Shown here one piece after another: positions 44,409 through 55,135 of a stretch of 64,000 bases of DNA. A program made the position numbers and the translations under genes. Each line of letters opens with the position of its first letter. The first letter of the stretch is position 1. The notes below the pieces were generated by a model that saw only the letters and a list, made by a program, of their open reading frames with translations, was not told the DNA's origin and searched no databases. Where the stretch lies: the NCBI GenBank assembly GCA_016946835.1, contig JACVTC010000109.1:31001-95000 (forward strand), read 5' to 3'. The stretch comes from Neocallimastix lanati (nom. inval.). Its lineage: Eukaryota > Neocallimastigomycota > Neocallimastigomycetes > Neocallimastigales > Neocallimastigaceae.

Positions 44409-45068
44409 GACTTAATATTTAAATAATATTAAATATTAAAAAAAATATTCTTTCCAAAATATATTTCATAAATTTATAAATAAAATTAAATAAAATCGAC
44501 AACTTTTAAAATCGATATTCTATAATAAAACTTTTTATTAAAAAATTATTAGTTCTTTTTTTTTTTAAATATAAAATTTTAAATAAAATATTTCTTATTT
44601 AAATTAAATATATTCCACTAAATAAAATATTTCTTATTTAAATTAAATATATTCCATTGAATTTTTGATATTTTTTATTTTTTATTATTATTAAATTGGA
44701 TTATATAAAGGAAATTTACATAATTAAAATAAATAAATTTAAATTCAATTATTTAATATTTAAATATCCAAATATTCTTAGAAATTTTTTTATTATTTAT
44801 TTATATAAATTAAATTTATATATTTAAATAATACCAAATATTCTTGGAAAATTTTATTATTATTTATTTATATAAATTAAATTTATATATTTAAAATAAA
44901 ATTAAGTTATTATAAATATGGTATACCATATTTATAATAACTTAATTTTATATATTTTTAGATTTAATTTAATGAAATTAATCCTTAATATAAAAATATT
45001 TTTAAGCTACATATAAAATTTTTTTAATTTTTTAATTAAATCTTTTTTTAATTGTAAAATTGAATTAT

Positions 45069-45103
<35 letters not shown>

Positions 45104-45368
45104 TGTAGAATTTTGACTCATTACTATTCAGTTTTTCATGAATAAATGAATATTTTTAATAGGATTTTATTTTTATAATTACTTAAATAATTTATAATTC
45201 AAAATTATATATATATAATTTAATATATTTATTTTAATAATATTAAATCTTTAAAATATCTTTAAATTTTATTTTAATTTTAGTTTTTATTATATAAGAC
45301 AAAAAATTATATATCTATACATATATATGAAAGATTATAGTTGTTCAAAACAATAAAAAAAAGAAAGT
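44409..45368. other. Intergenic spacer with short tandem duplications and a palindrome
   Basis: Contains two direct copies of a ~40-bp unit (aaatatttcttatttaaatt..., about 44,583-44,660), two copies of a ~55-bp unit around 44,770-44,890, the palindrome at 44,896-44,951, and an A30 tract near 45,071-45,101 upstream of the receptor gene. Confidence 0.6.
44896..44951. repeat. 56-bp perfect palindrome
   Basis: Left arm 44,896-44,923 (ataaaattaagttattataa followed by atatggta) is exactly complementary to right arm 44,924-44,951, with no loop; the centre is ggta/tacc. Confidence 0.95.
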
Positions 45369-47886
45369 ATGAAAATAAAAAATATGAATCAAATATTAAG
45401 AGTAAATTTCAAAATTTTATTATTATTTTTCATAACATATTTTCTAAATGTCATTAATATTCAAGTTAATGCTGAAAAAACAAATATTAATATATGAGAA
45501 TTCCAGAGAATTCGGTCATTAGTGATATTGAAGAATGGAAAAATAATTATTATGTAACAATAAATAGCTATTTCGCAAATAAAGAAAATGAACTCAGTGA
45601 AATAGAATTAAATTGCTTTTTTGAAGAAAATGAACAATATAATGATTCTATAGGTTATTCAACATATTATTACGACGTAATGTCTTCTATATATTACTTG
45701 GATGAAAAATATTTTGATATAATGATATTAGATGAAAGGTTTATTATGTATGATATTGGATTTTTCGAAAGTTATATTTATAATTATTTTAACATAAAAC
45801 GACCTTCATATGAATTATTATTTGACTTTTCTTCATTAGAAAAAGAATATTTAGATTTTTTTGATCCGAAATTAATTAAAGATGTTACTTATGATAACCA
45901 TATTTTTGCTTTACCTTATGAAATAGATTATAATGTTTTGTACTATTACAATCAAGATGAAAACTTAAAGAAAATAATGGAAAATATTGAATCATTAAAT
46001 TGGGATGAAATGATATCATCAATTAAAGATGATTTATCTTACCCAATAAATATACCATTAGGAAATGATTATAGTATTTTAAATTTATTATTGGAATATA
46101 CAAATAGTCGTTACAATATTACCAAAGAATTTGATCCTAATTATTTCCAATTATTTTATAATTATACTTCTTATGAATTATTTGATGGATTTTATAATAT
46201 GATTATGAAATATTCGGATGAAAATATTTATGATTCTCTTTTAACATTTCCTGGGGATGGATTTTATTCATTTATTAATAGAGAATCATCATTTTTTTAT
46301 GGTCGAGTCTCTCAAAGAAATAATTTTAATTTTGTTGAAAATATTTCATTTACTCTACCTCCTAAATATGTAAGTTCGTTTTATGAAAACTACATCATAA
46401 TTAATAAAAAAAGTGAATTAGATAAAAATCTCTTAACAAAAGTAGCTCTGGAATTGACTTCTAAAGAAATGCAACTTTATCGAGCAGAACATTTGGGAAG
46501 TATTCCTACCTTTGATTTTACTAAAGAGGAAAATAATGATTTTATTAATCAATACTGTCAAATGCAACCTGATATTTGTACTCAACTTTCAAAAATTCAC
46601 CGACTTTATACAAAAGATGTTTTTAAAACCAAATATAGAGCCTCCTTTTTTGAAATTGTAGATTTAGTACCATCAAATATAAGAAACTTTCTTTATGAAT
46701 ATTTAATAGATAATTTAATTTTTGTTTTTAGAAATTGCGATAGACTTATTACAAATGATTTAGGTGTATATGGAATATTATCATATATATTTACTGGAAT
46801 ATTTATTTGTATCGCAACTGTGGTTATGTATTTAGTTCATAAACATAGGAAACATCCTTATTTGAAAGTAGTATCTCCTAAATTTTGCAATTTAATTGTA
46901 ATAGGATGTATAATGAATATAATTCGAATAATGTTTATATTACCACCGTATTCAATTGTTAGAGCACGAATTGAAAATATATTTAATACTATATGTACAA
47001 ATTTAATTTATATACCGATGTTTTCAGTAGCCTATCGTATTTATCGTATATATAAATCAAAATCATTTTTATCACAGAGTTTATCCAATAATAAACTTGT
47101 TTTATTAGTATTTATTATAATTATGATTTCAATTATTTATCATTCTGCCATATCAATATTTTGTAGATTTTATTATGAAATTTATGGAGATATTGAATCA
47201 TCTCGTTTTCCTATATGGGGTTTTGACAATGAAGAATTATTAACAAATATATATCAAGCCTATTTCTATATAATTGTATGTATTAATATTTATATGATAA
47301 ATTATAAAAAAACAATTATAATTAGGAAAATCAATCTAAAAGTAATTATAAATATTTCATAAAAATTAACAAATTTCATATTAACGCTTTTTGTTTTTAT
47401 TTTTGATATATAAAGTTTATATGCTTAATATTTATGATCATTGCTACTGGACGTAACTCAAAAAAGTTCGGGGATATTTGTTACACCTTTGTTATATTTA
47501 TTTTAAATATTAATAACTTTGTTACCGGATCTCTTATTGTATTAATGTCTTATGAGTATTGGGATTTAGGATTCTTTTTACTCATTTTATATAATGGTGT
47601 TTGTTGTTTATTTTGTATTTACATGTTAGTTGGCTCAAGATTACTATTTATATTGATTACACAAGATGATATAGATGTTAGTAAATATAAATCAGAAGAT
47701 CTCAAAGAATTCATTCCTTTGAAAAGAACAATTAATAAATATCTTAGTCTTATCAAGAAAGTTAAAAATGTAAGATCCTATATTTCCAGTAAAACTAACA
47801 TTAGAAGTACAAGTAATAATAATAATTCTTCTTCTGATGTTAGTAGGGAAAATTTATATGGAAAAGAAAGTTTATTCAAATATTAG
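45369..47886 (+). CDS. Class C (GABA-B-like) seven-helix receptor with a bacterial-type solute-binding ectodomain
   Basis: The signal peptide starts at ATG 45,369 (ILLLFFITYFLNVINIQVNA). The main frame runs 45,494-47,275, and a GTATGT intron leads in phase 0 to the last exon 47,416-47,886. The ectodomain (about 400 residues) is a periplasmic-binding-protein type II fold: FALPYEIDYNVLYYYNQD, SLNWDEMI, MQLYRAEHLGSIPTF. A 7TM_3-type region follows: GVYGILSYIFTGIFICIATV, YLKVVSPKFCNLIVIGC, NLIYIPMFSVAYRIYRIY, KKFGDICYTFVIF, YMLVGSRLLFIL. The tail is Ser/Asn-rich. The pattern is known from gut fungi. The signal-peptide frame stops at 45,495, two bases out of phase with the main frame across a short TA run; this may be slippage in the gene, an assembly error, or an unseen splice. 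The ligand is unknown, perhaps a sugar or peptide. Confidence 0.85.
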
Positions 47887-47899
47887 TAGTTATACTAAT

Positions 47900-48366
47900 T
47901 CACAAATTATTTTAACAAGAAAATCTAATAAATATATCTTGTAGAAATTTTTTATATAATAATAAAGCACTAATTTTAAAATTTATAATATTGTATAAAA
48001 AATTATTTGGTTTTTTCATCCAAATTAATTTTTTAACTTTAAATCTTAAAAATTGTTATAATATATTAGTATGTTTTTTATTTTTGTTTTTTTTTTTTTG
48101 TTAATTATTATTAGTATTATTATTAATTTAAAACATAAAATATAATTTTATTAAAAAAAATTTTTATAAATTATACTTTAAATAAATTTTCCATCAAATA
48201 ATCTTTATAAATTAATAAATTTAAATATTTTATAAGAAATTTTGATATAATTTATTTTATTTAATTAAGAATCATTAAATATTTTTAAATATTTAGTTAT
48301 TAAAAATAATTGAAAAAAAAAAAAAATATTTATCATAATTTTTATATATATAATCTTTAAAATTAA

Positions 48367-48408
<42 letters not shown>

Positions 48409-48510
48409 AAAATTTTTCATATTTCTATATATTAATAAATTTATAATTAAATATGAATAGATTATTTTATTATTTAAAATATTTTATTATATTAAAATCT
48501 TTATTTTATC
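47900..48510. other. AT-rich spacer between receptor gene and its duplicated tail
   Basis: Contains a T tract near 48,084 and an A37 tract at about 48,368-48,404. No independent gene. Confidence 0.5.
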
Positions 48511-48730
48511 AGTAGTAGTAAAAGTACAAGTAATGATATCATCAATAGAGAAAACAAATTTGGAAAAGAAAGTTCATCCAAAACCGAAAATTTTAACAGT
48601 TTAATAAATTCAAACAACTAATTTAACAAAAAAAAAATCTTTGAAATATATAAAAACTTTTAGAAATTATATATATAATAAAAATACACCAATTTAAAAT
48701 TATAAATATTCAAAAATTATCTTTTTTTTA
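48511..48730 (+). pseudogene. Decayed duplicate of the receptor's last-exon tail
   Basis: After ttttatcag the sequence reads in frame as STSNDIINRENKFGKESSSK and then TENFNSLINSNN with a stop at 48,619-48,621. This parallels the receptor end STSNNNNSSSDVSRENLYGKES at 47,805-47,880. The 3' flanks are also alike (ttagaaattatatatataataa against gtagaaattttttatataataa). It is either a leftover of a tandem duplication of the gene's 3' end or an alternative last exon; the acceptor-like cag just before it keeps the second possibility open. Confidence 0.6.
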
Positions 48731-50509
48731 AAAATCTTTAATATTCTTTAATATATTAATAAATATTAAAAATATATAAATTTTTATTTCGATAAATATT
48801 AAAAATAAAAGTAATCAAAAAAAAAAAATAATATAAAATATTATATATGTAACTTTATTCAAATTTTTATTAAATATTTAAATTTTTATTTCTATAAACT
48901 AAGTTTTTTATTATTATTATTATTATTATTATTTTTTATTTAATATTATATAATTTGATAAAACAATTTACGTTAATAGTAACGCTAGTGAGGTAACTAT
49001 GAAAATGCATGTTGTATTTATACAAGAGAATATATTTAATGATTGGATACATGATGGGATTATTTAAACTTACAAATCATTTAATATAAAACTATCAAAA
49101 AATAAATTTAACTATATATAGAAATTAATAAAATTATAATAAAATAGTTGTATATTTAATGTAAAAAATTAAACAAAGATTTTATTTGATTACCTCGTGT
49201 ATGTTTAAAGATATGTTATTTTCAATTCATTTTTTAATATAATTATTATTTTAAATTACATCATATAATCCATTCATTAATTTGTAAATATTGTAATTTG
49301 ATTCTCTTATTTTATTTTTATTATAATGAATATTATTATTTTCTACTTTATTTATTTGATCTATATTATCATTTTCATTTCTAGTGCATACTTTGTATTC
49401 TTGCTTAGAATTACTATTATAAATAAGTTTATCTTCTTTATTAAAAATATTAGTCATTATATTTTCATGTTTCTCTATATCTGTATAATGTTTAAATTTT
49501 TAATAAAGTTATTTTAATTTTCAAATAAAACTTTGGTATTACTCCTATATTATTTTTTGTGTAATTTTTCGTGTTGTTTGTTTTATTCAACGTTTTATAT
49601 TTGTAATTGAACATATTATTCGCGTTATTCATTATATTATCTGTGTTGTTTATTCTATTATTCATATTATTCATGTTTTTAACTGTTGTAGTAGTACTGG
49701 ACATATTATTGTCATTATTTTTAACTTTTTCTAATTTTCTTTTTTTTTTTTATTTTTAATGTTATGGGAGTTATGGTCTTCATTATAATCTATATAAGCA
49801 TAAGTTTACTGAGTAGATAATATGGAATTAATAAGTATGTGTGACTTTGGATTATCATTAAATTTTTCTTTATCCTCAATATTTATATCATCATAATTAT
49901 CTATTTCATTGTAAGTTTGTAATGGAGGCAATCCAATAATGGTAGGAGAGGAATTAATACTTACCTGAAATTGTGCCATTATAACCCCTTTACCCTTTCT
50001 CCAAACCCTATCGGGAAAATCAGATAAAGAATAGATACCAGATGATTATTAAGTCCGCCACATAACAACCAGTAGAAAGCCCAGTTCTACTTTATATGCT
50101 AAAAAATGCTATATATATTTGTTGTTTTAAAAAGACTTAAAAGTTAATAATTTAATTAGATTATAATATAAATAAAATAATTAATTAATTCATAAATTCT
50201 TTATTAGTAAATATTAAAAAAAAAATAATTAATATTAATTTAGAATAAATAAATAATTAAATTTTTTTTATATACATTAAATAAATAATTTATTTTTAAA
50301 TAATAAAAATTAAAATATTTTCATATATACTTTATGTATCTGTTTTTTTTTAAAAAAATTAAAAGAAAAAGAAATAATTAAAATTCTTTTTATCTTTTAA
50401 AAAAAATTGAATATTTAATTGTTCAGAATTAATATTAAAAAATAATATTTAGATAATTAATATAATAATTTAAAAGATATAATTAAAAACTATATATTAA
50501 AATTTATAA
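48731..50509. other. Intergenic region with an unidentified short coding-like patch on the minus strand
   Basis: Mostly AT-rich. Between about 49,790 and 50,100 base composition rises. On the minus strand an ATG at 49,980 opens a 57-codon frame (MAQFQVSINSSPTIIGLPPL...) ending near 49,810, preceded by ggttataatgg and a G-rich leader. A further minus-strand frame at 49,492-49,704 is Asn/Met/Thr-rich and low in complexity. These could be the 5' part of a decayed gene or element; no family was recognised. Confidence 0.35.
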
Positions 50510-51799
50510 ATGGAAGAAAACATAACTATTTATATAAGTGAGTCTAATAAAGGAGAAGAACAAATCATTATTAATAAACAATATAAATTTAATTTTTCAC
50601 ATTCAAGGAAAGATAATTCAAGAGTTTATAAATGTACCGAATATAAAAAAAATAATAAATGTAAATCTTTTATTATTTTAAATAATGAGAAAGAAATCTT
50701 ATAATATTAGAGTTTACATAATCATCCTGGAAACGAATATAGTGTATCCCTATCTGTAATGAAACATAAAATTAAAGATGAAATTAAAAAACATTCAAAT
50801 CCTTTTGATATAAAACGAAAAAGACTATATAATGAAATTTCTAAAGAAATGGGATTTATATATCCGTATCCAGAATATATTTCAGTTAAAGCTCTAATAT
50901 TAAGAAGTATTAATAAAAAACTACCATCCAATGTAACAACTTTTAATGAAATTCCTAATGAATCTGAATATTATAAAACTGAACGAAATGAAGATTTTAT
51001 GATATTCAAAAATTCTGATTTAGTAATTTTTCAATCCCCTTTTCAAGCAAAATTATTTAAGAAATATAATAATGATATATTTGTGGATGGTACTTTTTAT
51101 ATCGCATCTAAATTTAGTCAACAAGTGTTTATTACTAGAACTTACGTTAAAGAATTGAATAGTTTTTATACTACTTCTTATGCACTATTAAGAAATAAAA
51201 AGCAAAAAACATATAAAATGTTATTCAATAAATTAAAACAAAATTCTAATAATAATATTATAACTGAACCAAAAAATGTACATTGCGATTTTGAAAAAGA
51301 CATATCCAAAGCAGTTAAAAAAATATTTCCTAATGTAAATATTAAATACTGTATTTGGCATTATAAAAATTTATTAGAAATTAAAAAAAATGAATTGTGC
51401 CGTAATGAAGTAAACGATGATGAAAAAATATATAATTATTACAAAGGAATTTCAAACTTACCATTTATCAACCCTGAATACATAATGGATATTTTTTCAT
51501 TAATTAAAACTAAATCCATTGAAAAAAATTCTTGTCAATTTTTAAAATTTTTAAAATTTTTAGAATATTTTTATGAAACATATTTAATTGGTTACGATAT
51601 GAAAAGTTGGAATTATTATAATAATATTGAACATATAACCAATAATGCTTCAGAATCACTCAATAATTCTTTAAATAAACTATTTCCAATGAAACCAAAT
51701 TTTTATGAATTAATAAATAAATTAAAAGAACAGGAACATTTATCATATTATGATTACCAAATGAAAATAAAAGGAATTTGGAGAATAAAAAAAAAATAA
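50510..51799 (+). pseudogene. MULE transposase, decayed copy 2
   Basis: Closely related to the copy at 39,459-40,893. The N-terminal FLYWCH-like finger (YKCTEYKKNNKCKS ... SLHNH) begins at ATG 50,510 and is cut by two in-frame stops near 50,703-50,712. The DDE part 50,759-51,799 is intact: VDGTFYIASKFS, VHCDFEKD, YCIWHYK, NNASESLN. Compared with copy 1 the reading frame ends early at 51,797-51,799, and related sequence continues to about 51,940 (IKYDRSDLTKLWFECL type). Confidence 0.85.
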
Positions 51800-51949
51800 A
51801 AACAAAAACTGATGAAATTAAAATTTAATTGAAAAATACAAAAATAAAGAAGCCAAGTTAATTAATATTAAATATGATAGAAGTGATCTTACTAAATTGT
51901 GGTTTGAATGTTTAACTAATTTAAATAATATTTTATAAATATTATTTAA

Positions 51950-52889
51950 TAATAAATAATTATGAAATGACAGAGGAATTTCCAAAAGAAAAAATCATTA
52001 AAATTCTTTCATACAAAAACTTATAATTAAATTTATTAATTAAAATTTTATAATTATTAAAAAGTTAAAATGTTTATATACTTGATAAAATTTATGTAGT
52101 TTAAATAAATATTCTATAATTTTATTATTATAATTTATTTTATTAATAATTGTTTAAATATTTTATTAATATTTTTTTTAAAATAAATAATCCTATATTT
52201 TTATACTTTATTATTAATATCAATAATATATTTTTATATTTTTATATTTTATTATTAATGTTTATAATTAATTTTATTAATAATTGTTTAAATATTTTAT
52301 TAATTTTTTTTTTAAATAAATAAATCTATATAATTGTTAAAGTATTTTATTAATATTTTTTTAAATAAATAAATCTATATAATTGTTAAAGTATTTTATT
52401 AATATTTTTTTTTAAATAAATAAATCTATATAATTGTTAAAGTATTTTATTAATATTTTTTTTAAATAAATAAATCTATATAATTGCTAAAGTATTTTAT
52501 TAATAGTTGTTTAAATATTTTATTAATATTTTTTAAATAAATAAATCTATATAATTGTTAAAGTATTTTATTAATATTTTTTTTTTTAAAACAAACCTTT
52601 TAATTGTTTGAATATTAAACCTTTTAATTGTTTGAATATTAAACCTTTTAATTGTTTGAATATTAAACCTTTTAATTGTTTGAATATTTTATTTTATTTT
52701 TTTTTTTTTTGTAAAAAAATATTTATTTTTATCTAACCATTATAATTTATTTAATTATTCACTTAATAAATTTTAAGAAAAAAATTACAAATTAATAATA
52801 CAACAAAATAGTATCATATAACTATTAATTTAAAAAGCCTCAAAATTTGATATATCACGTGAAAAAAATTGGCGTTTTGGACCTCTCCC
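51950..52889. repeat. 3' flank of MULE copy 2 with tandem repeats and right terminal inverted repeat
   Basis: About 52,260-52,580 holds five units of ~60 bp (aaataaataaatctatataattgttaaag, then tattttattaatat and T-rich sequence). About 52,594-52,690 holds four units of 24 bp (aaccttttaattgtttgaatatt). At 52,851-52,889 tatatcacgtg...ttggcg...acctctccc matches the right end of the first MULE (42,004-42,038: tatatcacgtg...tggcg...acctcccc), marking the right end of this element. The left end was not found. Confidence 0.75.
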
Positions 52890-53959
52890 TTATATATCTT
52901 ATTTATTTGTAATATACTATTTAATATTTAAAATTACAATAAAAATAAAAGTATTGAAAAAAGTGTTAATTAAAAATTTTAACTAAAACTATTAATTTTT
53001 TAACAAAAATAAACCCGAAGAAAAATGATGATAACTTCACAAATAATAGAAATTTTGAAATTAACATCCATTAGAAAGCTTTGCTTGAAATCTTCAACAT
53101 ATAATAATTTCAATCTATTTGGACCACTAGAACACGAAGCATTGGACTTTAAAGAATTTTAGATATATAAAAAAAATAATTTAATTATTTACATGGGCTT
53201 GTAAATAATAAATTAGTATTTAATAGAGATAAAAAAATTTAATTTGATTATTATAATAACTATAATTAGTTAACTAAATAATTTTTAAAAGATTCCAAGG
53301 AATTCCTTAAAATTCAAAAAGGTTTCAAAAAGACTTTTAAATAGTTTTAAAATCTAATATTATTTTATTATTAAATGTATATTCGAATATACAATTTATA
53401 ACATAATTAATTATATAGTTATTTTATTGAAAGACTCATATTAATATTATCTTATTATTAGTATATTTTATTTAGTTAAAATACATCTATATATATATTA
53501 AGATTAAATGTATTAATTAATTATATTGTTAATTATTATTTTAAAATTAGTATAAAAAGAATTGAAATTCAAATTTCTTATAATCATTGTAACATTATTA
53601 ACCTAACTAACTTATCCTAACTTTTTAATTATAGCAGTAGTATTAATCTTAATAAAATTTATTATTAAGAAATATTAATTAAAATAAATTTATAAAATTT
53701 ATTACCAAAATGTTAAATAAAAGATTTTTGATAAAACTTAATTTTTAATTTTTGAATTTTTTTAATTAACTTATAAAAACTTTGCTTGTGATATTTATTA
53801 TAATTTTAATATTTAATAATACATCTTAACCTGACCAATATAACTCAACCAAACCAAAACTTACAACAAAATAAAATTAGTGTTTTCTTATACTAATAGA
53901 TTTTCCTATATACTAAAAATCATTATTTTCAAAATTATTAATAATTATTAATATTATGT
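52890..53959. other. Intergenic spacer
   Basis: AT-rich. A 45-codon frame from ATG at 53,024 (MMITSQIIEILKLTSIRKLC...) to a stop near 53,161 has mixed composition but no recognised family. No other signal seen. Confidence 0.4.
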
Positions 53960-54420
53960 ATTTATTATGAAGTGTAATTAAATATATTGAAATACCACAG
54001 AATTATTACAAATCTGAAAGACTCTCTTTTCTTAGGAATGGAAACAATAGAAGCAGAATTCCATTCATTAGAGAAGTCACTATCCCAAATTTTATTAAAA
54101 GGAATAAGTAATTTTTTAATTAGGATCATTCTGAGAAGAAGAAAAAAGAAGTGCTGTTCTCAGAGTTGAAAAGTTCTTTAAAAAATTCTGTTGGTATAGT
54201 ATCAGGATCAGAACCAGGTGCTTTGAAATTTTTCATTAAAAGAACAATTGAGCGAATTTTTGATCTGATATTGAAATAAGTTGATTAATATTTCATAATT
54301 CCTGAAGAGAAGAAGAATTGTCTAGTATTCCATTCCAACAATTTGCATAAAGACCGTAGTCGATTAATATAAGAAGGTCACACTAGAATTAAGACGGTCT
54401 TTCCCCAGTGAACCATTATA
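53960..54420 (-). mobile_element. LINE (non-LTR) reverse transcriptase fragment
   Basis: On the minus strand, pieces of the start of a non-LTR reverse transcriptase can be read: KNFKAPGSDPDTIPTEFFKE (about 54,235-54,180, cf. KAPGPDGIPxEFFK) and FNKIWDSDFSNEWNSASIVS followed by IPKK (about 54,100-54,030, cf. FNxIWxxGxxPxxWxxAxIxPIPKK). The upstream part (54,240-54,420) is also richer in G+C. The fragment is short, with frame breaks, and lacks the palm-domain YADD part. Clade not assigned. Confidence 0.75.
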
Positions 54421-55135
54421 AAAAATAATTCGTCCCTGAGGGGAATAAGAATATTACTAATATAATATTACTAATATAATATTTATTTATAATATTATAA
54501 ATAAATTAAACCTTTTTTATTTTAAAAAAAAAAAAAATATTAACTTAAATTTCTTTATTACTAATATTATAATATTTCAAATTTATTATTTAATAATAAA
54601 ATAATAACATCATTTCATTTACTTATTTATTATTATTATTATTATAGTAATTAATAAATAACACTAAAAAACTTTCTAATTTATAATAATATTTATATTT
54701 ATAATATTTTTAATAAAAAAGGTTAAAATTACAATGACTCAGAGTGAAAATTACATATTTAGTTTGGGTTTGGTGGGTTGCCATAATAAAATATTTACAA
54801 ATAAAAAATAATAAAATTATAATTTATAATATTATTATTCGATTGTTATGATAATTATTATTAATTTTTATTTTTAAATAGTAGTATTATTATTTCTTTT
54901 ATTATATTTATGTTTAATTTATAATTAAGGTAATAATATTTACTGTATTGAAAAATAAATTTAATAATAATAATAATAATAAAATATTAAAAAAATATAT
55001 TTTGATACAATTTTATTATAAATAGAGAATAAAATATGAACATAAAAATTCATAAATAAAAATTTAATTATACTACAAATTTATGATAAATATATTTTAC
55101 TAAAAACTCATTACTTATGGTAATATATTATAAAT
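54421..55135. other. Intergenic spacer, 3' flank of the esterase gene
   Basis: AT-rich with small TAA runs near 54,630 and 54,962. No gene seen. Confidence 0.5.
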
